Shown: piece after piece, positions 34,656-45,800 of the stretch
How the letters are laid out: every line of letters begins with the position of its first letter
Numbering within the stretch: position 1 is the stretch's first letter
Source: Bemisia tabaci
Taxonomy: Eukaryota > Arthropoda > Insecta > Hemiptera > Aleyrodidae
Reading direction: 5' to 3'
NCBI RefSeq assembly: GCF_918797505.1
Contig: NC_092797.1
Location: forward strand, 18,241,372-18,305,371
DNA: 64,000 nucleotides
Position numbers and translations under genes: made by a program
Notes under the pieces: model-generated
Told to the model about the DNA's origin: nothing
What the model saw: only the letters and a program-made list of their open reading frames with translations
Databases searched by the model: none

Positions 34656-36251
34656 ATGTTTTCTGCAAGTGCATTTCGGAGCTCTTACCTCTGCTCTATG
34701 TGTCGCAAAGTCGCTCTTAATGGCTCATGTGCTTCCACTCAGAAGTCTCTCAGCACTCAAATAGAGAAACTAAACAATCGTCCCAACCCCAAATTCGTCT
34801 ATGGCCAGCCAACATATGAATCTCATCCTCACTTGATTAAACCTGAAGAATTAGTGGCTGGCATTAAACTTGAGGAATTTCAAGAAAGACGAAGAAAGCT
34901 CATATCATTAGTCAGTTACCAAGATCCAAACAACAAGACAAAAAACTTACTGCCTGGAAGGAAGAACACTAAACACATTATTGTGATACCTGGAGCAACC
35001 AAACAGTACATGAGCGACAAAATTCCGTATGTGTTTCGGCAGAATTCTGACTTCTTTTACTTAACAGGTTGCTTGGAACAAGATTCGGTTCTTGTCATTT
35101 CTGGTGAAGGAGAGGAAGATTTTATTTCTACTATATTTATGAGACCAAATGATAAACAAGCAGAGTTATGGGATGGGCCTAGAACTGGCCCTGAAAATGC
35201 AAAACAATTATTTGGTGTAGATAAATCATTTCCTGTCAGCGAATTAGTTCCATATTTGTCCTCACAAATTTTAGAAAGTCCCTCTCATGCCCTTTGGTTT
35301 GACAATCTTCCACAAACTCAGCCAGTCGTAAGCACCTCTATCTCTGCTCTCATGAATAATTTGAAAATTAAGGTTCCAGAATCTCCAAGGCCCTATATTC
35401 ATCAACTAAGACTGATTAAATCTTTATCAGAGCAACGACTAATGAGGAGATCATGCGAAATCGGGTGCAAGAGTATAGAAAAAACAATGGCTTGGACCAA
35501 GGCTGGCATGTCGGAGCATGAACTGTTCGCCAAGGTAGATTTCGAAAGTAGAATTGGTGGTGCAGACCATCTTGCGTACCCTCCAGTTGTGGCAAGTGGC
35601 GATAATGGTACTATCATCCATTATATTGAAAATAAACAAAAAATGAGAGATGGAAATCTTGTGCTTATGGATGCAGGTTGTGAGTTTAGAGGCTATTCAA
35701 GTGATATAACTAGGACATGGCCTGTGAATGGAAAATTTTCTCCAGTGCAACGGATCATTTATGAAGTGGTTTATGAAACCCAAATGGAACTGCTGAAATT
35801 GTGCGAAAATAGGCCGTGTCTAGACAATCTATTTCATTCTATGTGCCTCATTCTAGGGAATAAATTGAAGGAAGCAGGAGTGTTTAGTGTCAACACCACT
35901 GTGCCTGAATCTCTCAGCAAAATGGCACATGAGCTTTGTCCCCACCATGTGAGTCACTATTTGGGAATGGATGTGCATGATGTAGGAACGGTTCCAAGAA
36001 CAATACCTCTTCAACCTGGCATGGTATTAACCATTGAACCAGGTTTATATATAAATAGACAAAATCAGCTAGCAAGGCCAGAATTTCGTGGGATAGGAGT
36101 TAGGATTGAAGACGATGTTTTAGTCACTGAGACAGGAATTGAAATCCTCACGGAATCTTGCCCCAAGCACCCCGATGATGTGGAGAAAATAGTTCAGTCA
36201 ATTGATAGTATCCAATCAATAGTACCGGAACCAGAAGGAATTTTACATTGA
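34656..36251 (+). CDS. XPNPEP3: Mitochondrial Xaa-Pro aminopeptidase 3 (M24B family)
   Basis: 531 residues in one uninterrupted coding exon. It removes an N-terminal residue from peptides with proline in second position; the family (yeast Icp55, human XPNPEP3) trims presequence-processed proteins in mitochondria. The first 40 or so residues are rich in Ser, Arg and Ala without acidic residues (MFSASAFRSSYLCSMCRKVA), fitting a mitochondrial presequence. An AMP_N domain spans about 80-220 (PYVFRQNSDFFYLTGC). The pita-bread catalytic domain follows, with all five metal ligands visible: D339 (MDAG), D350 (SSDITRTWP), H434 (SHYLGMDVHD), E461 (TIEPGLYI) and E485 (RIEDDV). The start has CAACA before the ATG. 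Length matches the family. The lack of introns in the coding region could be ancestral loss, but the separate promoter and leader argue against a processed pseudogene. Confidence 0.95.
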   Translation: MFSASAFRSSYLCSMCRKVALNGSCASTQKSLSTQIEKLNNRPNPKFVYGQPTYESHPHLIKPEELVAGIKLEEFQERRRKLISLVSYQDPNNKTKNLLPGRKNTKHIIVIPGATKQYMSDKIPYVFRQNSDFFYLTGCLEQDSVLVISGEGEEDFISTIFMRPNDKQAELWDGPRTGPENAKQLFGVDKSFPVSELVPYLSSQILESPSHALWFDNLPQTQPVVSTSISALMNNLKIKVPESPRPYIHQLRLIKSLSEQRLMRRSCEIGCKSIEKTMAWTKAGMSEHELFAKVDFESRIGGADHLAYPPVVASGDNGTIIHYIENKQKMRDGNLVLMDAGCEFRGYSSDITRTWPVNGKFSPVQRIIYEVVYETQMELLKLCENRPCLDNLFHSMCLILGNKLKEAGVFSVNTTVPESLSKMAHELCPHHVSHYLGMDVHDVGTVPRTIPLQPGMVLTIEPGLYINRQNQLARPEFRGIGVRIEDDVLVTETGIEILTESCPKHPDDVEKIVQSIDSIQSIVPEPEGILH

Positions 36252-36419
36252 GCAGAAATATATTCTATTGCTATCATTAAGTAAGTTATTCCTGATTTTT
36301 ACTGCTCTTCAGCTAGAATGCAAAAAATTATTTTTACTTATATTTAAAAAATTCAGTTTTTAGCTTGATACAAAACAGTTTTTTAAAAATTTGACAACTG
36401 GTAAATCTAGTACATGCTG

Positions 36420-36425
36420 AATAAA
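36420..36425 (+). terminator. XPNPEP3: Polyadenylation signal of XPNPEP3
   Basis: AATAAA in CTGAATAAAAACC, about 170 bp past the stop codon. Confidence 0.6.
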
Positions 36426-37352
36426 AACCAAGGTCTGCTTCACTATCAGCCTAGGCAGCAATTAATAGGTATAATGGGCTCATTGCACACTAGGGAACAA
36501 AGTTCACCCTTCCTTCTAGACTTTTAACAATAGGATGATGTTATAATCCACCATAAAACTGCAAAAACACTCATTTTTTGCAGTGTTTCACAATTTCTGC
36601 TCCTGTTCTATTTTAACAAAACGAACAAACCAACTTTGAATTTTGCTTGAAAAATTGCTTGGTTTTTTCATAGAATATTCTTCATCCAGAGAAATTGAGA
36701 GAAGTTTTCCAGAAATGGCAGTGAGTATTTTGCCATTCGGGAAATAAATTATGATAGGTAGTATGCAGTGCAGCAAAGCAAGATAGGTAGATGTTTTGGC
36801 AGTTTCCTGTTTGCAGAAAGTTCTGGTATGTTAGGTTTATGAATCTAATTGTGACCTTGGTTTTCCCAACCATGCAATAGTTTTTCAGAAAATCAAATAT
36901 TTTCCGGTTATGCTTTCAAAGAAATGCATATTTTCTACCCAAAAATTTAAACTAATGGCACTGAGGTCATTTTCGGAATCAAAACATGTTTGGCACCCTG
37001 ATATAAACACCAGACTTGGTGGTAATATTACTATACAGAAGTTCCTGTGCAAGTTTCTGGTCAAACTGAGTAATGAGACGTGTATTCAACATTTCACCCG
37101 TGTTATCTACCATCCTCGCTAAAAAATAACATAACTAATAATGAGAAACAAATTATTTTCCAGAAAAGAATCGTCCACCGGTGAAAGGGGGCATAACATG
37201 TTTTTGCAAAAACTTTACTGTAGAACAACTGGGAGGAGGGGGATCAAAACTCCAGAATCTACTGTTACATATTTTACAAACGGCCCTTACTGCTGCTCAA
37301 AAGGCACTTTTTATTTTTTTGTCACTAACTAATTTTATATCAATTTTTCTAG
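36426..37352. other. Intergenic or leader intron before the 83-residue gene
   Basis: No separate gene is recognised. It ends with a polypyrimidine tract and CTAG acceptor at 37,352, which suggests that the leader of the next gene is joined from an upstream exon. Confidence 0.4.
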
Positions 37353-37397
37353 GTCATAAAAACAGAGCTGCAGTTCACGTCCCACCAACTTCACAGA

Positions 37398-39516
37398 ATG
37401 GACCAATACCTAAAGTTTGCCCGAAAGTTCAATAAAGGTGTAGAAATTTTAATTGGCTCTCCACGACAATTTAGAATAGCGTTGACACTCTTTATAGCAG
37501 CCTCAGGGATGACTTATGTTGTGTAAGTTTCAACTTCTTCCACCATTTCCCATTAGATTTAATTTCATTTGTCGCTTCACGTGACTGGAGGAAAAAACAT
37601 AACCAGGGCATTTTTATGCTTCCTGTTGTCAAGTATTGATGAACCAAAAGAATAACTTTAAATACTCTGCACGCCGCAAGGAAACTGTTAGCTTTTGAGT
37701 TTTGTGCCTTTTTTGCATGGACTTTGGCACTGCAAAATGCACTAAACACATTTTTCTATCGAAATTGGAGTGGAGGTGTGCAGGTACTTTCACGAAATCA
37801 AAATCCACTGAAAATTTCGACTGAAATTGGCCCTTGTAACTAGCCATTTCTTATTAAAGTTATGGTCACCCATAAGGAGAGAGCAGAGCGGCTCCATCAC
37901 CAAATAAAATAACCACTTAATTTGGAGAAAGAGCTCCAAAAAAATAAAAAAAAAATAAAAAAAACAAAAAACAACAACAACAACAACAACAAAGGACAAA
38001 CAAAAATCTGGAACATTTCTTAATATTAACACTTCCATTTTCAACCGAAAAATAAAAATAAAAATGAGCCGTCGATTCACTGTTATTCTCCGTCTTGCAA
38101 TAACAGCGAATCAACGCCTCATTTTTATTTTTATTTTTCGGTTGAAAATGGAAGTGTTAATATTCTGAAACGTTCCAGGTTTTTGTTTATCCTTTGTTGT
38201 TTTTTTTTTTTTTGCAGCCTTTTCCCTAAATTAAGATGTTATTATATTATGTGAATTTTGCCTGATTAAGTTGTTTTACATTCTTTCAACAAAGTTCTCC
38301 CATTCCAATTAGTGGTTGCATTGCGAGGTTTCCAGCAACCAGGAAAGTCAGGAAAAAGTCAGCTAGAGAAGACGCGTAATTAGGAGAGTCACAGTCCCCT
38401 GCAAGATTGTGAGCCAAAGCTCACAATTTAGCCGTCGTTGATCGAAATTTGAGTCCTCTTAGGTCTGAACCGATACTTGTTGCTAGGAAATGATTATTTT
38501 TGTGATTCTTTTTACTTGAAAAAGAGATCAGGGAAAAGGAAAAGTAAAATCTCCTAGATACTCAAGAATAGGTGCATTTTTAACTTTCAGTTCCCTATGA
38601 TAGTTGAACTTTTCAAAAAGTTTAAATACCAATGTAGTTACTCCACAATTTTTACAAGATAGTGTATTTGTAATATATTACAGTACCAAAGTGCGCATGT
38701 AAAAGGCTCAGAATTCACAATCTATTAGTTTCCTTGGGACGCACAATGTATAAAAGAATATAGAAAGAACCATAAAAAAAAAAAATAAAAGTTAACGACT
38801 TATGTTCAAATAATAAAACCAGCACTTGACGCTTACCCATACTATAGAGAAAATTCACAATTAAAAACCCGGAAAAGTGGCGCAATCACTTATCAAAATT
38901 TATTGATGGTTTAAATTTTTAACTCACCCTAAAAGTACCTGTCTATGAAAACAATTTAAGCAAATTACGGCTTGATATAATTTTTTGTTCAAAAGATATG
39001 GTATTTTAAAATTTTCAATCCGGCAGTGCTGCCAAATAGTTGGGCAGAGATTCTTTTGATGAGACGAAGCTTGGGATTTAGGGTCGGCTCCTACACACTG
39101 AAATTTGATGGATTTTTTTTTGGGGGGGAGGGGGGGGGCTGATTTTAAAAATCCTCCTTTGCAGTTATTGAAAAATGAATGATAAAATTGGTGTATTGGT
39201 ATCGCTTTGTACCAAAATGTTTTAATCCTCTTCTTCTGAAATTCATTGCAGTGATATGTTAGACAATGTCAGTTTTCAGCTTGCAATATTGATTCATAAA
39301 GAGAAGTGCGATATGTATTTTTTATGTTAACTTTGCACATACCTTTCATTTTCCACTTGTCTTTACTCTACTTTTTATTTTTTTTTCAGCAAAGAATTTA
39401 TGAAAGAAATGGATAGAAAATACGAAAAAATGGCAGAGGATGACCGAATGTTATTGGAACAGGTTAAACGTGACAGAGCTGCAGGACGTAAAGTTTTTTT
39501 TGATATTGTTAAATAG
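37398..39516 (+). CDS. Unidentified 83-residue single-pass membrane/coiled-coil protein, 2 exons
   Basis: Exon 37398-37522 joins exon 39390-39516 through a clean GTAAGT donor and a long pyrimidine tract ending in CAG, giving 83 codons and a stop. The N-terminal 25 residues are basic (MDQYLKFARKFNKG...). A hydrophobic stretch at about 26-42 (IALTLFIAASGMTYVV) is a likely membrane span. The rest is highly charged and probably helical (KEMDRKYEKMAEDDRMLLEQ), ending KVFFDIVK. This layout is typical of small mitochondrial inner-membrane assembly factors (UQCC3 is built similarly), but I do not recognise the family and give no symbol. An acceptor-like site at 37,352 implies a non-coding first exon upstream, perhaps shared with XPNPEP3. 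An AATAAA follows the stop. Confidence 0.8.
37975..38211. repeat. Long hairpin in the intron of the 83-residue gene
   Basis: About 95-bp arms centred near 38,093: CAACAAAGGACAAACAAAAA and AACACTTCCATTTTCAACCG pair with CGGTTGAAAATGGAAGTGTT and CAGGTTTTTGTTTATCCTTT. The left edge includes a (CAA)n tract at about 37,969-37,992. On the right, the arm runs into a long T tract and a decoy TTTTGCAG. Probably a fold-back MITE; the whole arm is in a transcribed intron. Confidence 0.8.
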
Positions 39517-39592
39517 AAGAATTCCAGAAAAAGACCTAGTTCGTTTTTGTAATATATTATATTAATTTTGTCTGGTTCTGTTTGAAAGTGTA

Positions 39593-39598
39593 AATAAA
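39593..39598 (+). terminator. Polyadenylation signal of the 83-residue gene
   Basis: AATAAA in GTGTAAATAAAAACTTG, 77 bp after the stop, followed by a T-rich downstream element. Confidence 0.65.
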
Positions 39599-41378
39599 AA
39601 CTTGTACTCCATTTTTTAATTTTTTTTTTTTTTTTTTTTTTTTTAGTTGCTCAAATGTATACAGATAATTCAAATTGTTTAGACCCAAGTACATATACAC
39701 AAAAATACACTTAACCAAATTTTTTTGATAAGATTGCCAAAAATACTATTTTCAACATATACTACTTGTGTATCTTTGCAGAATCTCATAGCAAACTATT
39801 TCGCTAAATTAAAATCAAATATAATCACATACAGATCAAATTATAGGTTCAGAAGTGTACTTAGTTTCTTTTTTAATGAGAAATTAAAAAATTATTACAT
39901 CATATTTTAAGAATACTTTTTTATAAAAGGAGAGGGTTGAGAAAATAAATTAATTACAATCCAATGAGACGAAGAGCTAAGATTTCGAAAAATGCATCAT
40001 AACAACTCGAGTGCGAATCATCAATGATTCTTGACAAAAAGACCTTATCTCAGTTGATGGTCAGAGATTCTCCGTAGGTCAATTGGACTAGGTTTAACAA
40101 ACAAAACCACCAGATTGTCATCTGGAAAAAATGAGGCAAACATAATGTTAAATGCAAGAATAGTCGCAAATTTTCTCCCGTCAAAAATACAAAGTCTTTA
40201 AAACTATTTTGATCTTAAACGGTCTTTATAATTTGCTCATATCATAACATCAATTTTTAAGGTAAGGAATGAAACTTCAAATATCTTTTGATTAGTTCGA
40301 TTCTTGGTGCATTTCTGCCAAACACCTTCTAATTTTGTATCATAAAATGGTGTTTTGATGGTTGACAGCTGTCTGATTACTATGGAAATGACAGCTAACA
40401 GATCAAAAAACACAGAGGCAAAAAATAATCAAGTCTGTCCAAACGCAAAGTGTCTGCATCAAATACTGACAAAGCTATTACTTTTTCGGCAAATATCTCT
40501 ATGAATACCTTTTTTCTTACATTCTAGTTTCGTGCTAACATCGAGCCACTGTAGAAAAAGTGTGCAGTACTGATTTAAAAAACCAAACAGACAGAAGTCA
40601 AGGTTTGTCCTGCCCCATATGATGATTTCTATAACTCAGTTTTTGGACAGACAAACTGTCAATTAGTATAGATTGAAAAAACTCAGCTTTCGGTTATGTT
40701 TCCTTTATTGTCATGCACAGGATTCAAATATCTGAAAAGATTCTGTAATACGTGACTTACCCATGAACTATAAAGCTACTGGTACAATTAACTAGTGCAA
40801 AGATAGGTGAATGAACGCAAACAAAATACCTGATGGAGTCAGGACTTTGATTTCTTTGAACATAGCAATCGGCAAGTTGCACTCATCACAAAATCAAGAT
40901 TTGATGATTCAAGCTCAGGGGCTCATAAAAAATAATAGGATCTGTCCAAACATCAAGCTTTCATGTCCAATTTTAACAGAGATATCGCTCCTCAAAAACA
41001 TGGCATACAAAATCATCCACTGCAGTGGTAATACATATATACCATGGTTTTTTCAACCTTGAATTCGTCCATCAAGCAACCGGTGTGTATGGGTGTATCA
41101 CTGATTCAGGTGGAAAAAATCATGGTAAATGATGCCATACATAATTTTTTTCAAGGAACGATTCCTCCAGTAATATTGGACGTGGAAACTTGGTGTTGGT
41201 ACAGATCTCACTATTCTGATCTAGTCCATAAATCTAAGTCCAAAACGCTATTCTGTGACTAGCAAAACTGGCGTATTAATGAGCATAAATCTATCTTTTG
41301 AAGTTATGATACAAGTGGATTAGCTCAGTGTGCTAACTGTTTTTATCACAAAGACGACTTCCGCCTTTAGAACGAATA
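39599..41378. repeat. Intergenic, with degenerate repeat family D near 40,850-41,260
   Basis: The part up to about 40,350 shows nothing recognisable apart from T runs. From about 40,850 there are blocks reading ATCAAGCTTTCATGTCCAAT, GATATCGCTCCTCAAAAACA, TCATCCACTGCAGTGGTAAT and GAAAAAATCATGGTAAATGA. Related blocks occur at about 44,600-44,930, 57,890-58,270 and 62,260-62,340. They look like an old fold-back family; boundaries are uncertain. Confidence 0.45.
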
Positions 41379-41500
41379 GGACGTATTTCCATCAAACGGA
41401 ACTATGAGCCTTGTGACGTGAGCCCTGTTATGCACGTATTCTTATGGGTCTCAGGGCTCATGTCTTGATGCACATCGTTCCGTTTGACAGAAATACGTCC
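41379..41500. mobile_element. 122-bp MITE family F, copy 1
   Basis: Left arm GGACGTATTTCCATCAAACG and right arm CGTTTGACAGAAATACGTCC are inverted repeats. The interior holds GACGTGAGCCCTGTTATG facing CTCAGGGCTCATGTC. Other copies are at 53,654 and 58,377. Small and almost fully self-complementary. Confidence 0.8.
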
Positions 41501-42030
41501 CATAGTACTCATTAGAGAGGCACCTTCACAGATTATATAAGTGCAGATTACAGTAAAAAAATGTTCTTCAATGCAATTTTGACAATGAAGATAGATGCAT
41601 CAAATGTAAAGTTTTTCGGGTGAACATGGTTTGACAGGAAAATGACTAGCTTCAAATTTTTAAAAGCTTCATTGGGCTCTTATTTAAGGTCTAGCTTAAT
41701 TTAAATTTCATGACTAAAATTTTAAAAATTGCCATGATATTGAAACCTGAGATGAAGTGGAAAGGAAATAATAATAATGCAAGAGTTTGCCAATAAGTAA
41801 GTTCTGATATTTTCTTTATTCGCAAATTTTATAGATGGATGAAAATTGTAAAAAGTCTTACGTTGGCCATACGCTTAGTTTGAAAACAAGCTTTGTTTTT
41901 AAAATTTGACTCACTGGTCATTGAGATTTACGACTTTTTCTGCACCCATTTCCTCTCATCACAGGTCTGATTTTTCTACTTCTGCGGCATTGCAAAGATG
42001 GCATTATCAGGTCGCAAAATTATGACAACC

Positions 42031-42470
42031 ATTTAAAGGATGCCAAAGGGCTGTTACTGGTTGACTACGTACCACATGGTAAATACAGAAGAGTACTGAT
42101 AAGTCCTAGAAAAGCTCAGAACTTGGATCAAACGGAAACGGCCTGGACTCCTGAGCCAAAGAGTTCTGCTCCTACATGACAAATCTGTAGCCTTTTCTCA
42201 GCTAGAGTCCCTCAAGAAATGTTGGGAACTTTCATTTCATAGATTTTTCCACAATTGTATTATTTTTCGCAGATGGCTCCAGGTGATTTTTACCTTTTCC
42301 TTCAACACAAATCTGATCTCGGTGGTCACCGTATTGGTAGTGACGAGAAGGGGATGAAACACATCAATAGTTGGATCCAAAATCAGACACTACAGTTCTT
42401 TGCTAATAGGATGAAAAACTGGGTACCGAAACTGTGAAAAGTGCGTGGAAAAAGAAGGTGCTTTAATCAC
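42031..42470 (+). pseudogene. Mariner-like transposase remnant
   Basis: The plus strand reads KDAKGLLLVDYVPHGKYRR, then a region broken by stops, then MAPGDFYLFLQHKSDLGGHR and WIQNQTLQFFANRMKNWVPK followed by KCVEKEG after a shift. These are the familiar middle and C-terminal blocks of mariner transposase (YVPHG; LAPxDFxLFPxLK; KKWVPRxxKCVEKEG). Several in-frame stops and frameshifts are present and the N-terminal half is missing or unrecognisable, so it is dead. Confidence 0.8.
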
Positions 42471-42676
42471 TTTTCATTCAAATTTCCTTTTGCTGAGAGC
42501 ATTACAGATGCCTTGAAATGAAATGCGCAGAACGTGCTTAGAAATCGGACCCGCGGTGAAAGGAGATGGGTGCAGAAAAAGTTAGATATCTTACCAACCC
42601 GATGGTCAAATTTAAAAAACTATGGCTTGCTTTAAAGCTGAGAGTATGACCAATAAAAAACTTGTTACAGTTTTGC

Positions 42677-42682
42677 TTTATT
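42677..42682 (-). terminator. RFC3: Probable RFC3 polyadenylation signal, inside the mariner end
   Basis: TTTATT on the plus strand is AATAAA on the minus strand, about 165 bp past the RFC3 stop. It is the first canonical signal after the stop that I can see and falls within the right terminal part of the mariner remnant. Confidence 0.5.
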
Positions 42683-42845
42683 GATGATATTTGCAAAAAA
42701 AATAGCAAAACTTACTTATTGGGAGATCCTCAAAAAAAAGAGGAAAAAAATGAGGACAAAGAATAATATTAGTGTGTACATGCAGTTGACTTCTGCTATC
42801 ATAATGAAGCAGGACTTACTTAAATACTTCAATTGATGTATAAAC

Positions 42846-45800
42846 TTATATCATTCCGCGCACTGATTCTTCCATGAATTTTAGATAAACTGACATAAAT
42901 CTCGCAACGAATGCTTCCAAGTGAAAGATGTCCTTCGAGCCTTTGTGTACTTGATGCTCATACTTGGCAGCTAGTTCTGTGACTTCAGTTTTAATGGTCA
43001 TATCACAACTTTTCGCAAGGTCCCTCAGAAGAAACTGAAAAGAGGAAAAATAGCATTGAGACCATCCATCATGTAAAAGTGACATCAGTGAGTGGTTACA
43101 GAGTGAGGGTGTCTACAGATTCAACAGGAAAAAATTATGATTTTTTCAGATTTTCTCTGACCAGTATTATCAAAAATTTCCTGACTTTTCACATTAATAG
43201 TTTACATGCGTAGAACCAGTTCTTTTTTGGTATTCTTGACCATGTGAGTAATTGTGTGAAAGTGTGTTAGTAAATGCTGCGGAGGGAATTGACCAAGCTA
43301 CAAGTAGCATGCAAGAGTGTGAATTTTTGCTATTCAGCCGTGCAGTTTCACCCAGTGAACTCTGCAATATGAGACTTTATGATCCGCAGGATTGAAATAT
43401 GACATTTTTGGCCGCAAAGAATCAGATATACTTAAAAAAAGCTGATAAAACAGCTGGAAACTTAGATCCCTCTAACCCTCACCTACGTATACGTTTGGCA
43501 GGTTGCATCCATCATCACCCTTTTTCACTATATTGGCATACATTAAATAACTTTTCCCTTCATTTGAAATGTGATTCTGTCATAAAAATTGTTTGCTTTG
43601 ATCAAACTTGTTCTAAGAGAAAGGAAGAAATTTGACTGAAATTTCCACGCCCGGAACAAATTCACTTACTCAAGTAAAAACATTGATTTCTTAAGTCCTC
43701 CCTTTATGATCCCGTGTGTCCTCCACAGCTTTGACCAGATAGCCTCAAGCAGTGGCAAGGTATGGGAAAGTGGTATAGGTGGAACCGAATATGAGAAATT
43801 ATTTTTGCCATTAATTTCACTCTGAATGACAGAGACATGTGAGCCTTTTCTCTTAAGGGATTTATCATCCAATAGTCACTAAAATTGCAATTCCTCAATA
43901 AAAAATACTCCGATATCCAGTATTTAGTATGTAATTCAGAACATAGAACCCCAAATCAGATCAAAAGGTTTGACCAAGGAGATGGCTTATGTTTTTTTTC
44001 TTCTTTCTTTCTTTCTTCCAAGATTTTTCGAATTGCCATTCTTTTTCAAATAATTTCCTGACTCTTCCCTGATATCCTTGACCTGATAGCATTCCCGGAC
44101 AATTCCACGTTTTCCAGAATTGTAGACACCCTGAACTAATTATTTTACTTGGATGAATTGTGTTCTTACTCTGAGCATGAATATTGACGGTGAAAAGACA
44201 AAATTACAGGTTTTGACAGGGATGTTTGAAAGTTTCTGCTCCCTTTTCATGTTTTAAAACAATATTGCTGGATATTTTAACAAACAATTTTCAAAGAATA
44301 TTCTAGAGAGAGCGGAGGAAAGTCAAAAATAATTTTTTCCTTTGAAGATAGTTGGTTATTCTTTAATAAAAAATTGAAATTCAATAGGAAATCTTCTATG
44401 TTGTGAACCGAGATACCCCCACCCAGTCGGTTGATAGTTTTACTATCACCACAGAAACGATAACATGGTGGATTTGATAGTTTCACCATGACTACAGAGA
44501 CAATAAAATTAATAAAGTCAGAAATTGAGAACATAATAGATCCATTGCACTTCTCTTATAATCGTGTTTTGATGCTTACAGCTTATAGATAAGCAAACAA
44601 ACTAATAAGACCTGTTAAAACACCAAGTTTCTGATCCCAATATTAATTATTCATCGAAAAACATGGCAAGAGATGTCATCCATCGCGGTAGGGTATAGCA
44701 CAGTTTCGTCTGCCTTGATTTCATCTATCAGTGATACACACGCTTGCATTGGTTGCTCGACATAAAGCATGGAAGAAACCAAGAAGTAGGAAACTGTGGT
44801 ATCCACTGCAGCAGTGGATAATGTCATACGACAAGTTTTTTGATGGGTGATATCTCTGTTGATATTCAATGCAGCAGATCTTCTTAATTATTGCCAATTT
44901 GGTGGTTAAAACAATAAAAACATGATTCTGTGACAGATGCAACTGATCCACTCATCAAATTTGACTTGCAGAATGCGTTTCTATATTTTTCTCCTCTTTG
45001 GTCATTCCGTTTTTGAAATTTCTCAAAATGCGGCTGGGTCAACTCCATCTTCTCTTTTGATCTGGGCCGCTTAAGGTCTTGTCTCTGTGTAACATAAACA
45101 GGTTTCTGTTGCTGAAAAAACAGCAAAAGAAAATCAGTAGTTCTATTTATCTTTTTTTCAATATTTATGGGAATAGAATAAATTTAGATTCTTGTTTAAT
45201 AATGGAACCTCTTACCTTAAAAATTAAATCCGTGGGAATTCCATGAACTAGCATCTCATATAACTTTGCTCTGACTTCTAACAGTTTTTTTGGAGATTGT
45301 TCACTGAGGATTGATCTGGCTGTATCCTGAATAAAGGTTAGCCAATCAGGTTCAACAATAGGTTGATTTGATGTAAAAGGATACCTAAGAAAATAAAAAT
45401 AATTTGAGTGAATCGTAGTGACAAACAGGTTGATTTTTGGTCTAGACTGAGAAGAATGAAACTAAGGAAGTCAATGCTTGTGTCTCAGCTGAGCACCATT
45501 AGTCCAGTTTATCATTATCAACCAGGGGTGAAAAAGCCCTATCACACTCCTGGGCAAGCAAGTGAAAATGTGGAAAAGGAGAAAATTTTAGACGGTCAAA
45601 AGTCGAAAGTTAAAAGAAAAAAGAAGGAAAGGTCATCACTTCTGAAAGTCGTAGGAAATGGCATGGAAAGCTTACCAAAAAATTGTTAAAAGCAAACTGG
45701 TATGCGAATAAAAATAAAAAACTTGAATGATTCCACAATCTTGAGCTCTTCATTGAGACCTAAATATTCCGAATTTGAGTCCGCTCTAGATCAGAATTTT

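Larger units (their letters stand above)
41790..42722 (+). mobile_element. Decayed mariner-like transposon, about 930 bp
   Basis: Left end CCAATAAGTAAGTTCTGATA and right end GCAAAACTTACTTATTGG are inverted repeats. A second complementary pair lies inside (GACTTTTTCTGCACCCATTT near 41,932 and GATGGGTGCAGAAAAAG near 42,565). The expected TA duplication is no longer visible. It contains the transposase remnant described next and lies against the 3' end of RFC3. Confidence 0.75.

Noticed and set aside
45408..45689. Plus-strand lysine-rich open frame in RFC3 intron 5
   Set aside because: No domain, no promoter, no splice partners; it lies opposite a well-defined gene's intron.
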